In this document: piece after piece, positions 1 through 7,986 of the stretch
How positions within the stretch are numbered: position 1 is the first letter of the stretch
Layout: each line of letters opens with the position of its first letter
NCBI GenBank assembly: GCA_946891915.1
Contig: CAMPNN010000002.1
Span: 71,223-135,222, forward strand
DNA from: an uncultured Bifidobacteriaceae bacterium
Lineage (GTDB): Bacteria; Actinomycetota; Actinomycetes; Actinomycetales; Bifidobacteriaceae
Length of the DNA: 64,000 nucleotides
Direction: 5' to 3'
Program-made: the position numbers and the translations under genes
Notes under the pieces: model-generated
Seen by the model: the letters and a program-made list of their open reading frames with translations, nothing else
Databases searched by the model: none
What the model was told of the DNA's origin: nothing

Positions 1-2371
1 AAAGAGCTACCGCTTTGTCAACTTGATGACTCAAATCCCTAAAGCACACAATGTTTCCGAATATTTTAACGGAGTTCAAGATTCGATTTGTGCGCGAGAA
101 CGCTTGAATAAGCCCGTGCATGCGAAGATTTTTATCTACCCAAAGCGTGTTCAAAGTTGTTGCATCAAAGCCAGTTAGGAACATGTTGACTACAATCAAA
201 ACGTCAATTTCCTTATTTTTCATGCGAATTGAAACGTCTTTGTAATAGTTTTGGAATTTGTTATTTGACGCATCATACGCAGTATTAAACATTTCGTTAT
301 AGTCTTTTATTGCGCTTTCCAAGAATTCTTGCGAATTTGCATCTAGCTTTGCAGTACTTTCTGAATTTTCTTCTCCAAGAGAACCCATGCCGTTGACATA
401 CTCCGAAGAATCTGACTCACCCTCGTTTACTGCATAGCTGAAAATAGTTGCTACTTTTAAGCGTTCGCTTGGAGGCAGATTTTGCTGCTGCTTTTTAAAC
501 TCGTTGTAATACAATTTTGCAAGCTCAATGTCTGAAACAGCAAAGATTGAATTAAAGCCGTTTACGTCAACTGCTTCAGAGGATTTCTCAGCTTCTACAG
601 TGTTATGCTTATCTGCGGCAAGTTCTTTAACGTTAAGAATGCGCTTGTACTTGTAAGTTTTCTCATTTCTATACGTTTTTTGAGTAAAATGCTCAATAAT
701 GTATTGAACAACATTGCGCACGCGCTCTTTGTTCTTAATTACATCGGGTCGATTAATATCTTTAACCAATTCGTCGGTTGCTTTTTCAAGCTCGCTCGAC
801 GTTTTTACAGTAGCAACGTATTCCACGCGGAATGGCAACACATTTTTATCGTTAATCGCGTTAATGATTGTGTACGTGTGCAAGCAAGGCCCAAAGGTTT
901 GCTCGGTTGTAGAAATATGCGTAGCGTCGGATCCAGCAGCGTTCGCTTCAAAAATTGGCGTGCCAGTAAACCCAAAGAGCAGAGCATTTTTAAAGTGTTT
1001 TACAATATCTGCGTGCATGCCTCCAAACTGACTTCGGTGGCATTCATCAAAAATAAACACTATGCGCTTTTTGTAAATTTCATGACTTGGGTTGTTGCTT
1101 ATAAATCTACTAAGCTTTTGAATAGTGGTTATAATAAGCCTGCATTCTTCCGTATTGTCTTCTAGCTGTTTTGTAAGCACAGCTGTTGAAGTGTTACTAT
1201 TTGCGGCTCCTTTTTCAAACGTGTCATATTCTCTCATTGTTTGATAATCAAGGTCTTTACGGTCTACTACAAACAAAACTTTGTCAACAAGATTATTGCC
1301 TTCTGCGTCTTTTAACGCTTTTACTAACTGCGATGTTTTGAAGCTAGTTAGCGTTTTACCAGATCCAGTAGTATGCCAAATATATCCGCCCTTTTGACGC
1401 TCTGCTGCCGGCATTTTGCTTGCATTAGCAAACATGTATTTTACGCGATTCACTATGTTTTCTGCTGCAGTAATCTGGTATGGTCGCATAACCATCAAGC
1501 ATTTGTCTGCATTAAAAACGCAATATTTTGTAAGAATGTTAAGAATTACGTGCTTTGCAAAGAAGGTTCTAGCAAAATCGCATAAGTCGGAGATTATAGT
1601 GTTTTGAGCATCTGACCAATAGTTTGTAAATTCAAAACTGTTACTTGTTGTGCTTTTGCTAGATCCTTTACTTTTCTGCTCATTGTACGCATTATTGCGA
1701 GTTGAGTTAGAGTAATACTTTGTTTCAGTGCCGTTTGAGATTACAAAAATTTGCACGTATCCAAATAGTCCGCTTCCAGCCCAAAATGAGTCGCGAGCAT
1801 AACGGTTAATCTGATTGAACGCTTCTCGAATAGGCACACCTCTGCGCTTTAGCTCAATGTGAACCATTGGCAAGCCGTTTACTAGAATCGTCACATCGTA
1901 ACGATTGCTGCGAGCAGGGCCATTTACAGCATTATTGTTTGCATTATTGTTTGCGTTAACAGCATACTGGTTGATTACTTGCACAATATTCTTGTGAATA
2001 TTTTCTTTGTCAATAATAGTAATGTTCTTATCTGTGCCGTCATCTTTTTTGAGTATTTTAACGTTATCTCGCTGAATAGTATCTGTTTTATTAGCTATAT
2101 CGTCAGTGCTATTTGCAATATTTTCTTTGAAAAATCTTTCCCATTCGTCATTCGAAAAATGATAGTCGTTGAGCTTTTCGATTTGCACGCGAAGATTTGC
2201 TATAAGATCTTTCTCGTTGTGAATATGAGCATACTCGTAGCCTTGGGATTGCAAAATGTTAATGAACTCTTCTTCGAGTTGTGCTTCGCTTTGATAACTG
2301 CCGTCGTTGCGCGCGCTCGGCGTAAACGTAGACATTACAGTGCTATCTTGATTCTCTAACACGATTTTCAT
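1..2371 (-). CDS. hsdR: Type I restriction enzyme, subunit R (HsdR), C-terminus beyond window
   Basis: This is the ATP-dependent translocase and nuclease subunit of a type I restriction-modification complex; with HsdM and HsdS it cuts DNA that lacks the host methylation pattern. About 790 codons are visible and the frame is still open at base 1, so the C-terminus is missing from the window. An N-terminal PD-(D/E)xK nuclease domain carries IELKRRG near residue 173. The SF2 helicase motor follows, with P-loop TTGSGKT near residue 333, Walker B DECH near 442 and FTGTP (motif III). The ATG at 2371 follows AGAAGGA seven bases upstream. It is the last gene of hsdM-hsdS-hsdR, 41 bp after hsdS. Family assignment is secure; whether the full gene is intact cannot be judged here. 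Confidence 0.95.
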   Translation of the reverse strand, partial: MKIVLENQDSTVMSTFTPSARNDGSYQSEAQLEEEFINILQSQGYEYAHIHNEKDLIANLRVQIEKLNDYHFSNDEWERFFKENIANSTDDIANKTDTIQRDNVKILKKDDGTDKNITIIDKENIHKNIVQVINQYAVNANNNANNNAVNGPARSNRYDVTILVNGLPMVHIELKRRGVPIREAFNQINRYARDSFWAGSGLFGYVQIFVISNGTETKYYSNSTRNNAYNEQKSKGSSKSTTSNSFEFTNYWSDAQNTIISDLCDFARTFFAKHVILNILTKYCVFNADKCLMVMRPYQITAAENIVNRVKYMFANASKMPAAERQKGGYIWHTTGSGKTLTSFKTSQLVKALKDAEGNNLVDKVLFVVDRKDLDYQTMREYDTFEKGAANSNTSTAVLTKQLEDNTEECRLIITTIQKLSRFISNNPSHEIYKKRIVFIFDECHRSQFGGMHADIVKHFKNALLFGFTGTPIFEANAAGSDATHISTTEQTFGPCLHTYTIINAINDKNVLPFRVEYVATVKTSSELEKATDELVKDINRPDVIKNKERVRNVVQYIIEHFTQKTYRNEKTYKYKRILNVKELAADKHNTVEAEKSSEAVDVNGFNSIFAVSDIELAKLYYNEFKKQQQNLPPSERLKVATIFSYAVNEGESDSSEYVNGMGSLGEENSESTAKLDANSQEFLESAIKDYNEMFNTAYDASNNKFQNYYKDVSIRMKNKEIDVLIVVNMFLTGFDATTLNTLWVDKNLRMHGLIQAFSRTNRILNSVKIFGNIVCFRDLSHQVDKAVAL

Positions 2372-2412
2372 TTTGATTCCTTCTTTCTTCTACTCTTACT
2401 CACATTTTTCTA

Positions 2413-3612
2413 TTACGCACGCTTGAAGGTAAGGAGTTGGTCGCGGTAGTATTCGTATTGCTTGCGTCTAACTTCGATTTCTGCAGGCAAACCTTGAGTT
2501 AAATCATTACACAACGCGTCAAAGCGATCCAGAATTTGTACGATTTGATTCTGCACTTCTAGGGGCGGGACGGGAATCTGCAAATTTTCAATATTCCCAG
2601 CTTTAATATATCCTTGACTCGATGGATTTTTCCTACTGATTATTGAATTTCGTATTTTTTCAGAAGTAATAAAATAGTAGTAATACTTGTTTATAATTTT
2701 CGTCTTATCGAATCTCAAAAGATACAAATTTTGCCCATAAAACTTTGTATTGCCCTTTACTATTGCTACTTCACCAATAGTACCTATCATGGTAATAAGC
2801 ATGTCTCCTTCACATATGGGACGATTCTTTGATATTTCAGCAAAATCTTCACAATCAATATATTTTGCCGATTCAAAATTTATAACTCCATTTTTTACAT
2901 TTTTTGACGTTATATAAGGAATTCCATCTTCAATAAATCTTGGAGTTTCAGGCATCAGCCAAAATGACATTCTCACCAAATCAGAAGTTTTATGATACTC
3001 CACACCATTCGGGCAGTAGCGCGATATAAGCGAGTGAAGAGGATTGTTGTCGTCAAATGTAAGCAGTGTATCTCGATAGTATTCGTATTGCTTTTTACGA
3101 TCTGTAAGCTCTGCTGTAAGCTCTGCTGTAAGCTCTGTAAACGTATCTAAAATCCGCACAATCTCCTCTTGAACCTCAAGCGGCGGCACTGGGATTTCAA
3201 AATCTTCAATCATTGGTTTACGTATTGAAGTAACGGTAGCGCTTACTGCTTTACGAATAATAAATCGCTTAAAATTAGACTTAAAATAGTAATATGCAAA
3301 GCGCGTATTAACTATTGGGTCCTCAAAATGTACACGATATACACGTTGATGCAATGCATATTTACCTTTTATGTAATGGTAAATATCACCAACCCCACCT
3401 TCACCAGGTATTATAATTGCCTCTTCGTCGTATTCCCAATCGTTTTTACGCTTGATGTTTTCAGAACGCACAAAAAATGGATATAGGCCATCCTCTTCTG
3501 CTTCATTACCGTTACTTTTCCCAGTTTTTACATCTGCAATATCGCCAGTTTTCTTATACTCCACACCATTCGGACAAAGCTTGGCGATTAATTCCTCAAA
3601 TTTGTTAGTCAT
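2413..3612 (-). CDS. hsdS: Type I restriction enzyme, specificity subunit (HsdS)
   Basis: This is the DNA-sequence-recognition subunit of the type I complex, shared by the methylase and the nuclease. The 399 residues form two half-repeats. Each opens with CPNGVEY, carries a target recognition domain, and ends with a conserved helix region (VPPLEVQ, then RKKQYEYYRD and LLTF). This is the usual circular HsdS plan, in which each half binds one half-site. The central spacer holds the tandem tetrapeptide TAEL twice, preceded by TEL. Its ATG overlaps the hsdM stop codon (ATGA), so the two are translationally coupled. The duplicated conserved stretches give short direct repeats in the DNA that could support domain exchange. 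The actual target sequence cannot be read from the protein. Confidence 0.93.
   Translation of the reverse strand: MTNKFEELIAKLCPNGVEYKKTGDIADVKTGKSNGNEAEEDGLYPFFVRSENIKRKNDWEYDEEAIIIPGEGGVGDIYHYIKGKYALHQRVYRVHFEDPIVNTRFAYYYFKSNFKRFIIRKAVSATVTSIRKPMIEDFEIPVPPLEVQEEIVRILDTFTELTAELTAELTDRKKQYEYYRDTLLTFDDNNPLHSLISRYCPNGVEYHKTSDLVRMSFWLMPETPRFIEDGIPYITSKNVKNGVINFESAKYIDCEDFAEISKNRPICEGDMLITMIGTIGEVAIVKGNTKFYGQNLYLLRFDKTKIINKYYYYFITSEKIRNSIISRKNPSSQGYIKAGNIENLQIPVPPLEVQNQIVQILDRFDALCNDLTQGLPAEIEVRRKQYEYYRDQLLTFKRA
3107..3130 (-). repeat. 12-bp tandem repeat in hsdS encoding TAEL
   Basis: Two perfect copies of a 12-bp unit (plus strand AGCTCTGCTGTA) lie head to tail, with partial copies on both sides. 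They encode TAEL-TAEL in the central helical spacer of HsdS. In the EcoR124 family, two versus three TAEL units change the distance between the two half-sites. Here the repeat sits in the same structural place, so copy-number change could alter specificity. Confidence 0.85.
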
Positions 3613-5213
3613 TGAGCCACCCCGCTATTATCAGAGTTAACGCCGCCAGCTTCAATCTCGCTCACAATCTTCTCAATCTGTTCGCGCAACTCTTGCTCTT
3701 GAGCGCAAATCGTTTTCAATTGCGCATTAAGCTCTGTAATATCAATCTTTTCGCGAGTATCCTCTGCTTCAACGTATGTGGAAACGGAAAGATTGTATTT
3801 ATTGGATTCCACTTCTTCCAAAGATGCAACGTGCGCAATATGCTCCACATCTTGCCTAGAAGTGTACCACTTAACAATCTGCTCAATGTTCTCGTCCGAA
3901 AGCTTGTTACTATTCGTTGACTTTACAAACTCTTGGCTCGCGTCAACAAACAATATAGAAGTATCGTTTTGCTTGTTTTTGCGCAAAACCATAATGCACG
4001 TAGCAATCGAAGTGCCAAAGAACAAGTTGCTTGGAAGTTGAATCACGCAATCAACAGCATTATGCTCAATTAAATATTGGCGAATCTTTTGCTCAGCTCC
4101 GCCGCGGTACATAATTCCTGGGAAGCAAACAATTGCAGCAGCACCGTTTTCTGCTAGATGCGCTAAGCAGTGCAACACAAATGCCATGTCTGCCTTGCTT
4201 TTTGGAGCAAGCACTCCAGCCGGAGCAAAACGAGGATCGTTAATCATCAACGGATTAGAATCCCCTTCCCAACTCGTGGAATAAGGCGGATTAGAAACCA
4301 CTAGCTCAAACTTTTTATTAGCATCAATTTGCGGATTTATAAGAGTATCGCCGCAAGTAATCTCAAACTTGTTAAAATTCACATCGTGCAAAAACATGTT
4401 CATGCGGCACAAGTTGTAGCTAGTAACGTTCTTTTCTTGACCGTAAAAACCGCCATTAATGTTTTCAATGCCTAACACTTTTTTGGCTTTTAAGAGTAAC
4501 GACCCGGATCCGCACGCTGGGTCGTACACGTCCGAAATGCTTGATTTTCCAACGGTTCCAAGGCGCGTGAGCAGCATTGAGACTTCTGCAGGCGTAAAGT
4601 ATTCGCCGCCAGATTTGCCAGCGTTAGAAGCATACAAGCCCATCAAATATTCGTAAGCGTCACCAAAAGCCTCAATCACATTGTTGTTTACACTGCCAAG
4701 CTTCATCTCACTAATCACTTGCAATAACTTAACAAAACGCTTATTGCGGCCTTCAACAGTGTCTGCAAGCTTAATGTTATTCACATCGTAATCGGAGAAT
4801 AATCCCTTAAAATCGCCAGACGAATCAGTTCCTTGAGAAGAAGCTTCAATATTGCGAAACACGCGGCTCAACGTTTCGTTTAGATTGCTATCTTGAGGAG
4901 CGTTCTTAAGCACATTGCAAAACAGTTCGCTAGGAAGTATAAAGAAGCCTTTTTCACTAATCATGTCACCGCGAAGAGGCTCAGCATCTTCATCGCTTAT
5001 TGTTGCATAATCAAAGTTTGGATCTCCGCCTTCAGATTCATGCTCATCTTTATTAATATAATCGCATAAATTCTCGGAAATATAGCGATAAAACATTGTG
5101 CACAATACGTATGCTTTGAAGTCCCAACCATCAACGGAACCTCGCAAATCGTCGGCAATCTTCCAAATCGTGCGATGTAATTCCGCGCGTTCTTCTTCTT
5201 TGCGAGTGTCCAT
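3609..5213 (-). CDS. hsdM: Type I restriction-modification methyltransferase subunit (HsdM)
   Basis: This adenine-N6 DNA methyltransferase subunit protects host DNA and is needed for restriction. The 534-residue length fits the family. The N-terminal helical domain (HRTIWKIADDLRG) is followed by the SAM-binding motif DPACGSGSLL near residue 230 and the catalytic motif NPPY near 308. The frame stays open upstream to 5516, but the ATG at 5213 is chosen because GGGAG lies 8 bases before it, the family N-terminus begins there, and the upstream translation is not protein-like. It is the first gene of the hsdMSR operon. A 263-bp gap separates it from the abi gene, whose own terminator lies in that gap. 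Confidence 0.95.
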   Translation of the reverse strand: MDTRKEEERAELHRTIWKIADDLRGSVDGWDFKAYVLCTMFYRYISENLCDYINKDEHESEGGDPNFDYATISDEDAEPLRGDMISEKGFFILPSELFCNVLKNAPQDSNLNETLSRVFRNIEASSQGTDSSGDFKGLFSDYDVNNIKLADTVEGRNKRFVKLLQVISEMKLGSVNNNVIEAFGDAYEYLMGLYASNAGKSGGEYFTPAEVSMLLTRLGTVGKSSISDVYDPACGSGSLLLKAKKVLGIENINGGFYGQEKNVTSYNLCRMNMFLHDVNFNKFEITCGDTLINPQIDANKKFELVVSNPPYSTSWEGDSNPLMINDPRFAPAGVLAPKSKADMAFVLHCLAHLAENGAAAIVCFPGIMYRGGAEQKIRQYLIEHNAVDCVIQLPSNLFFGTSIATCIMVLRKNKQNDTSILFVDASQEFVKSTNSNKLSDENIEQIVKWYTSRQDVEHIAHVASLEEVESNKYNLSVSTYVEAEDTREKIDITELNAQLKTICAQEQELREQIEKIVSEIEAGGVNSDNSGVAQ

Positions 5214-5372
5214 TTTGCTGCTCCCTATTTGTGCAATTTGTGCACGCGTATACGCAATAATTAAATAAACGTTCTTTAATATTCTACTGTAAACGCACAC
5301 AATCAGCAGCGATGTTACTGACATGAAATACAATGTGATACATTTCACTATTTCTATCAAACGACACAAAAT

Positions 5373-5403
5373 AAAAGAGGGAGCCGAAACTATGTCAGCT
5401 CCC
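5373..5403 (-). terminator. Intrinsic terminator after the Abi-like gene
   Basis: Read on the minus strand, GGGAGC and GCTCCC form a stem around a 13-nt loop, followed directly by TCTTTTATTTT. It lies between the Abi-like gene and hsdM, so hsdM probably has its own promoter. Confidence 0.65.
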
Positions 5404-5476
5404 ACAGGTGTGTGTCCGCAAACGCACACCGCAATTACATTCTCATTGTACCTTATAGTGCGTAAAAAGCTAATTA

Positions 5477-6466
5477 TCAAATATAATTTTTTAACTTTAT
5501 CATCCTTTTCTTCCAATCTTTCTTAATAACCGCTTTTACAACGTTTACATTACTTTTAGAAACAGAATTTATATAATCTGAAGTTATTTTTTCATATTCA
5601 TTAATAAAAGACTTTATTTCTCTTTTGGAAACATGAAGAATTTTTAGAAAATATGACACAAGCACAATGTAATCACCAATACTATTGAAATTAACGTAAG
5701 GCAAATGAATCTCATTAATCAAGCAAGCTGTCATAGGTCGCGACGGTTTCGCTTTTTTAAAACGCGTATCGAAAATGGCAGAATTATGAGCAATTGCATT
5801 CCTTAAATCTTTTAACAGATAAATATATTCATAAACAAGCTCACGATTCGTATCAGATGACAAATTCAATCCAATTTTTTTAGAAATATCTTCTCTAACC
5901 TCATATGTAAGACACGACAAAATATTTCCAAAATCTCCAAGCATCGTTATTTCGAATAATGCCCAAATTGGGACATCTGCATATTTATCATAAAAATGCG
6001 TAATTTTTGAATCTTTATTCTTATATGCACGCGCAAGGTTACGTTGAATAGAATTTTGTAAATCTAATTTCTTTTGCTGAGCTTTTCTTTTTTGATCATT
6101 GGTAAAATTCTTTGGAGAATTATTTGCGCCACTAACCGATTTAGTCAGCATAGCTTGGATACTTTCCGAACGACTTTTCCTAAGTATGCACTCCATTGCT
6201 ATATTTTTTACGGCTGTTTCTATGAACATAATTTTTCCATAGAAAAGTGACTTTAACTCTGAATCGTATTTTATTGTTGCATACACTTCGCCATATGAAG
6301 AAAATGGTATTTGATGTCTACTTTGTGTATCGCTAAAAAAACGATAACCTTTATATCCATGAAAATATCCAGTATTTATTAGTTGTCTTTTTTGTGCACT
6401 ACCAGAAATCATTACGCCACTATCTCTAAGATGTCGCATTAAAGAATCAACTGTTTTATAAGACAT
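5477..6466 (-). CDS. Abi-family (AbiD/AbiF-like) HEPN protein
   Basis: This 329-residue protein resembles the Abi_2 abortive-infection family, whose members stop phage growth, probably as RNA-cleaving HEPN proteins. Supporting features are the opening SYKTVDSLMRHLRDSG, which is typical of the family, and the HEPN-type motif RNAIAH (R-x4-H) near residue 222. The Lys-rich C-terminus and the high Ile/Lys/Asn content suggest horizontal gain. The ATG at 6466 has GAGAAGGAG ten bases upstream; an in-frame TTG nine bases further upstream is less likely. It sits next to a type I restriction operon, as such genes often do. Activity against phage is an inference from the family. Confidence 0.75.
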   Translation of the reverse strand: MSYKTVDSLMRHLRDSGVMISGSAQKRQLINTGYFHGYKGYRFFSDTQSRHQIPFSSYGEVYATIKYDSELKSLFYGKIMFIETAVKNIAMECILRKSRSESIQAMLTKSVSGANNSPKNFTNDQKRKAQQKKLDLQNSIQRNLARAYKNKDSKITHFYDKYADVPIWALFEITMLGDFGNILSCLTYEVREDISKKIGLNLSSDTNRELVYEYIYLLKDLRNAIAHNSAIFDTRFKKAKPSRPMTACLINEIHLPYVNFNSIGDYIVLVSYFLKILHVSKREIKSFINEYEKITSDYINSVSKSNVNVVKAVIKKDWKKRMIKLKNYI

Positions 6467-6526
6467 TACACACAATCTCCTTCTCTACAATTTTTACTTT
6501 ACAGTAAAATTTATTTTACAATTTTA

Positions 6527-6556
6527 CTATGCACGCTTGAAAGTTAGGAGTTGGTA
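6527..6556 (-). pseudogene. Remnant of an hsdS 3' end
   Basis: On the minus strand this fragment reads YQLLTFKRA followed by TAG. It matches the last residues of the intact HsdS in this window (DQLLTFKRA and TAA), with differences at silent positions. Similarity stops immediately upstream, so only the tail of a lost or rearranged second hsdS copy remains. Confidence 0.65.
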
Positions 6557-6558
6557 AA

Positions 6559-6593
6559 GCTTGGAGAGCCAAGCGATTGAGCAGTATTACAGC
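6559..6593 (-). pseudogene. Remnant copy of the apbE 3' region
   Basis: By eye, 27 of 35 bases match positions 6978-7012, which encode AVMLPNRAACQV in the nearby apbE gene. Here the same frame reads AVILLNRLALQA. The match begins and ends abruptly and directly abuts the hsdS-tail remnant. This looks like a scar of duplication followed by deletion. Confidence 0.6.
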
Positions 6594-6640
6594 TGCATGG
6601 AATAACAATATTTAACTATTCCTGCTGCACTACAATTCGA

Positions 6641-6724
6641 TTAAAATTCTAATTTTTCAGTTTCATCACCAAGATTGATGAATTTATCTTCTTCTACCAC
6701 ATTTCCCCCATCTCCAAATGTCAT
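6641..6724 (-). pseudogene. 27-codon remnant, possibly the start of an AlbA_2-type gene
   Basis: A short minus-strand frame starts at an ATG and ends in GDETEKLEF followed by TAA. The E-x-E-x-L/V-E-F pattern resembles the opening of AlbA_2-domain (divergent ATP/DNA-binding) proteins. No clear ribosome site precedes it and no continuation is visible. It is best taken as a decayed gene start within a strip of remnants; the family guess is weak. Confidence 0.3.
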
Positions 6725-6757
6725 TAAATTATAAGCAATGATATATTAAGGACAGAA

Positions 6758-6859
6758 AATGTCACTGTAAACACTGCAAAAATCAATGAAAACAAGCGCA
6801 AAATAAATATGCACAAAACCAATAATGTCACTGTAGATGTCACTGTAGGCATCACTGTA
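6758..6859. repeat. Repeated 12-mer (A/G)ATGTCACTGTA in the apbE-abi gap
   Basis: Four related 12-mers end in TCACTGTA. One lies at 6758-6769 and three are directly contiguous at 6824-6859. They fall in the 468-bp gene-free stretch 6467-6934 that also contains the three remnants. No terminator with a clear T-run was seen for apbE. The array could be a protein-binding array or simple repeat expansion; its role is unknown. Confidence 0.6.
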
Positions 6860-6934
6860 AATCATTTCGATACGATTATAAAAACAAATCAATAACGAAC
6901 AGTTACAGTATTAAAAACATGCTAGTAACAGCAA

Positions 6935-7978
6935 TCACTCGGCGAAAAAGTTCGCTGGGAAGGTGGATGTTTTGCGAACCTGGCAAGCCGCGCGATTGGG
7001 CAGCATTACAGCAAACTCAGCACCAGTAGTTTGCACAATTTTTTGCAAATCGCTTTCTTGTGAAATAAAAAGCGCAGTTGCGAGCGCGTCGGCGTAAGCA
7101 GTTGAAAAAGCGCAAGTTTTCGCAGGAACGTAAGTCCAGCTTGCAGAAAGTTTTTGCGAAGGAATGCCATCTAAAGCGTTAATTAAGTGAATTGCAATTA
7201 AATTAGTTTCAAAAGCATTTGCTTCTGAAGAACTAGCAGCTACTTTCCAGCGCCTTCTTGCAGCAGACGATGCACACAATGCTCCGCTTGCTATTGATGC
7301 CACACCAACCGCTTGCGTTGTGTCAAAAGGATTTTCTAGTGCAACTTTTATTTGGCTATTTTCTTCGCCAAAGCAAGCGCGCATATCTCCGCCGGCGTTT
7401 ACCAGAAAATCAAAATCCAAAGGAAAATAACTATTCGCAGTCGAATAGCCACCAAGCTCCTCTTTGATAATCTGTGTTACGAGATCTACAAAATAGCCTT
7501 TTCCGGCTGCACCAAAATCAAGCTGCACTGGCCGATTCGTATGAAGCGTAGTGCCGACATCGTCTCGCGAAATATCTGACCACGTAACTGGCGAAGCACG
7601 GCGATACTTGCTCCAGCTGCTACTATTCTCGCTCGCGTTAGCTGCCGATTCCGGAACGAATTGCACAGAATTATCGTAGCCAAGCGCAAGCAGATCCGCA
7701 CCAACGCACGCATCGAAAGCTCCGTGCGTAGCAGCATAAAACTCGTCGTAAATAGCAAAAAGCGGCTGAACCCACGATGGAAACTCAAAATCGCCGCCAG
7801 CCTCCGCACAAGCCATGCGCGAAACTAGCGAATCCGCACGAAAGCGCGAAAGAGTACGCTCATACTCTTCAACAAAAGCGCGAATCCGCTGCTCAACGCG
7901 CTGCGGAATCGGCACGCTGCTAGAGATAATAATCCCCGTGCCAAGCGCGCGCTCAATCGCAACAACATTCCCAAACAT
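6935..7978 (-). CDS. apbE: FAD:protein FMN transferase (ApbE family)
   Basis: ApbE enzymes bind FAD and Mg and attach FMN through a phosphoester to a Ser/Thr in a target flavoprotein. The family signature is DFGAAGKGYFVD (D-x-G-x3-KG-x3-D), followed by VNAGGDM, VALENP and a C-terminal TAYADALATALF. Length (about 347 residues) is normal. No export signal is obvious, so it may act in the cytoplasm. The ATG at 7978 has GTGAGG six bases upstream; an in-frame GTG at 7990 overlaps the fic stop as GTGA and is the alternative. Either way it is coupled to the Fic gene. No candidate flavoprotein substrate is adjacent. Confidence 0.88.
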   Translation of the reverse strand: MFGNVVAIERALGTGIIISSSVPIPQRVEQRIRAFVEEYERTLSRFRADSLVSRMACAEAGGDFEFPSWVQPLFAIYDEFYAATHGAFDACVGADLLALGYDNSVQFVPESAANASENSSSWSKYRRASPVTWSDISRDDVGTTLHTNRPVQLDFGAAGKGYFVDLVTQIIKEELGGYSTANSYFPLDFDFLVNAGGDMRACFGEENSQIKVALENPFDTTQAVGVASIASGALCASSAARRRWKVAASSSEANAFETNLIAIHLINALDGIPSQKLSASWTYVPAKTCAFSTAYADALATALFISQESDLQKIVQTTGAEFAVMLPNRAACQVRKTSTFPANFFAE

Positions 7979-7986
7979 CACTTGCC

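Noticed and set aside
5214..5516. Upstream extension of the hsdM frame to 5516
   Set aside because: The frame is open by chance. The added residues are not typical of HsdM and the ATG at 5213 has a good ribosome site and the family N-terminus.
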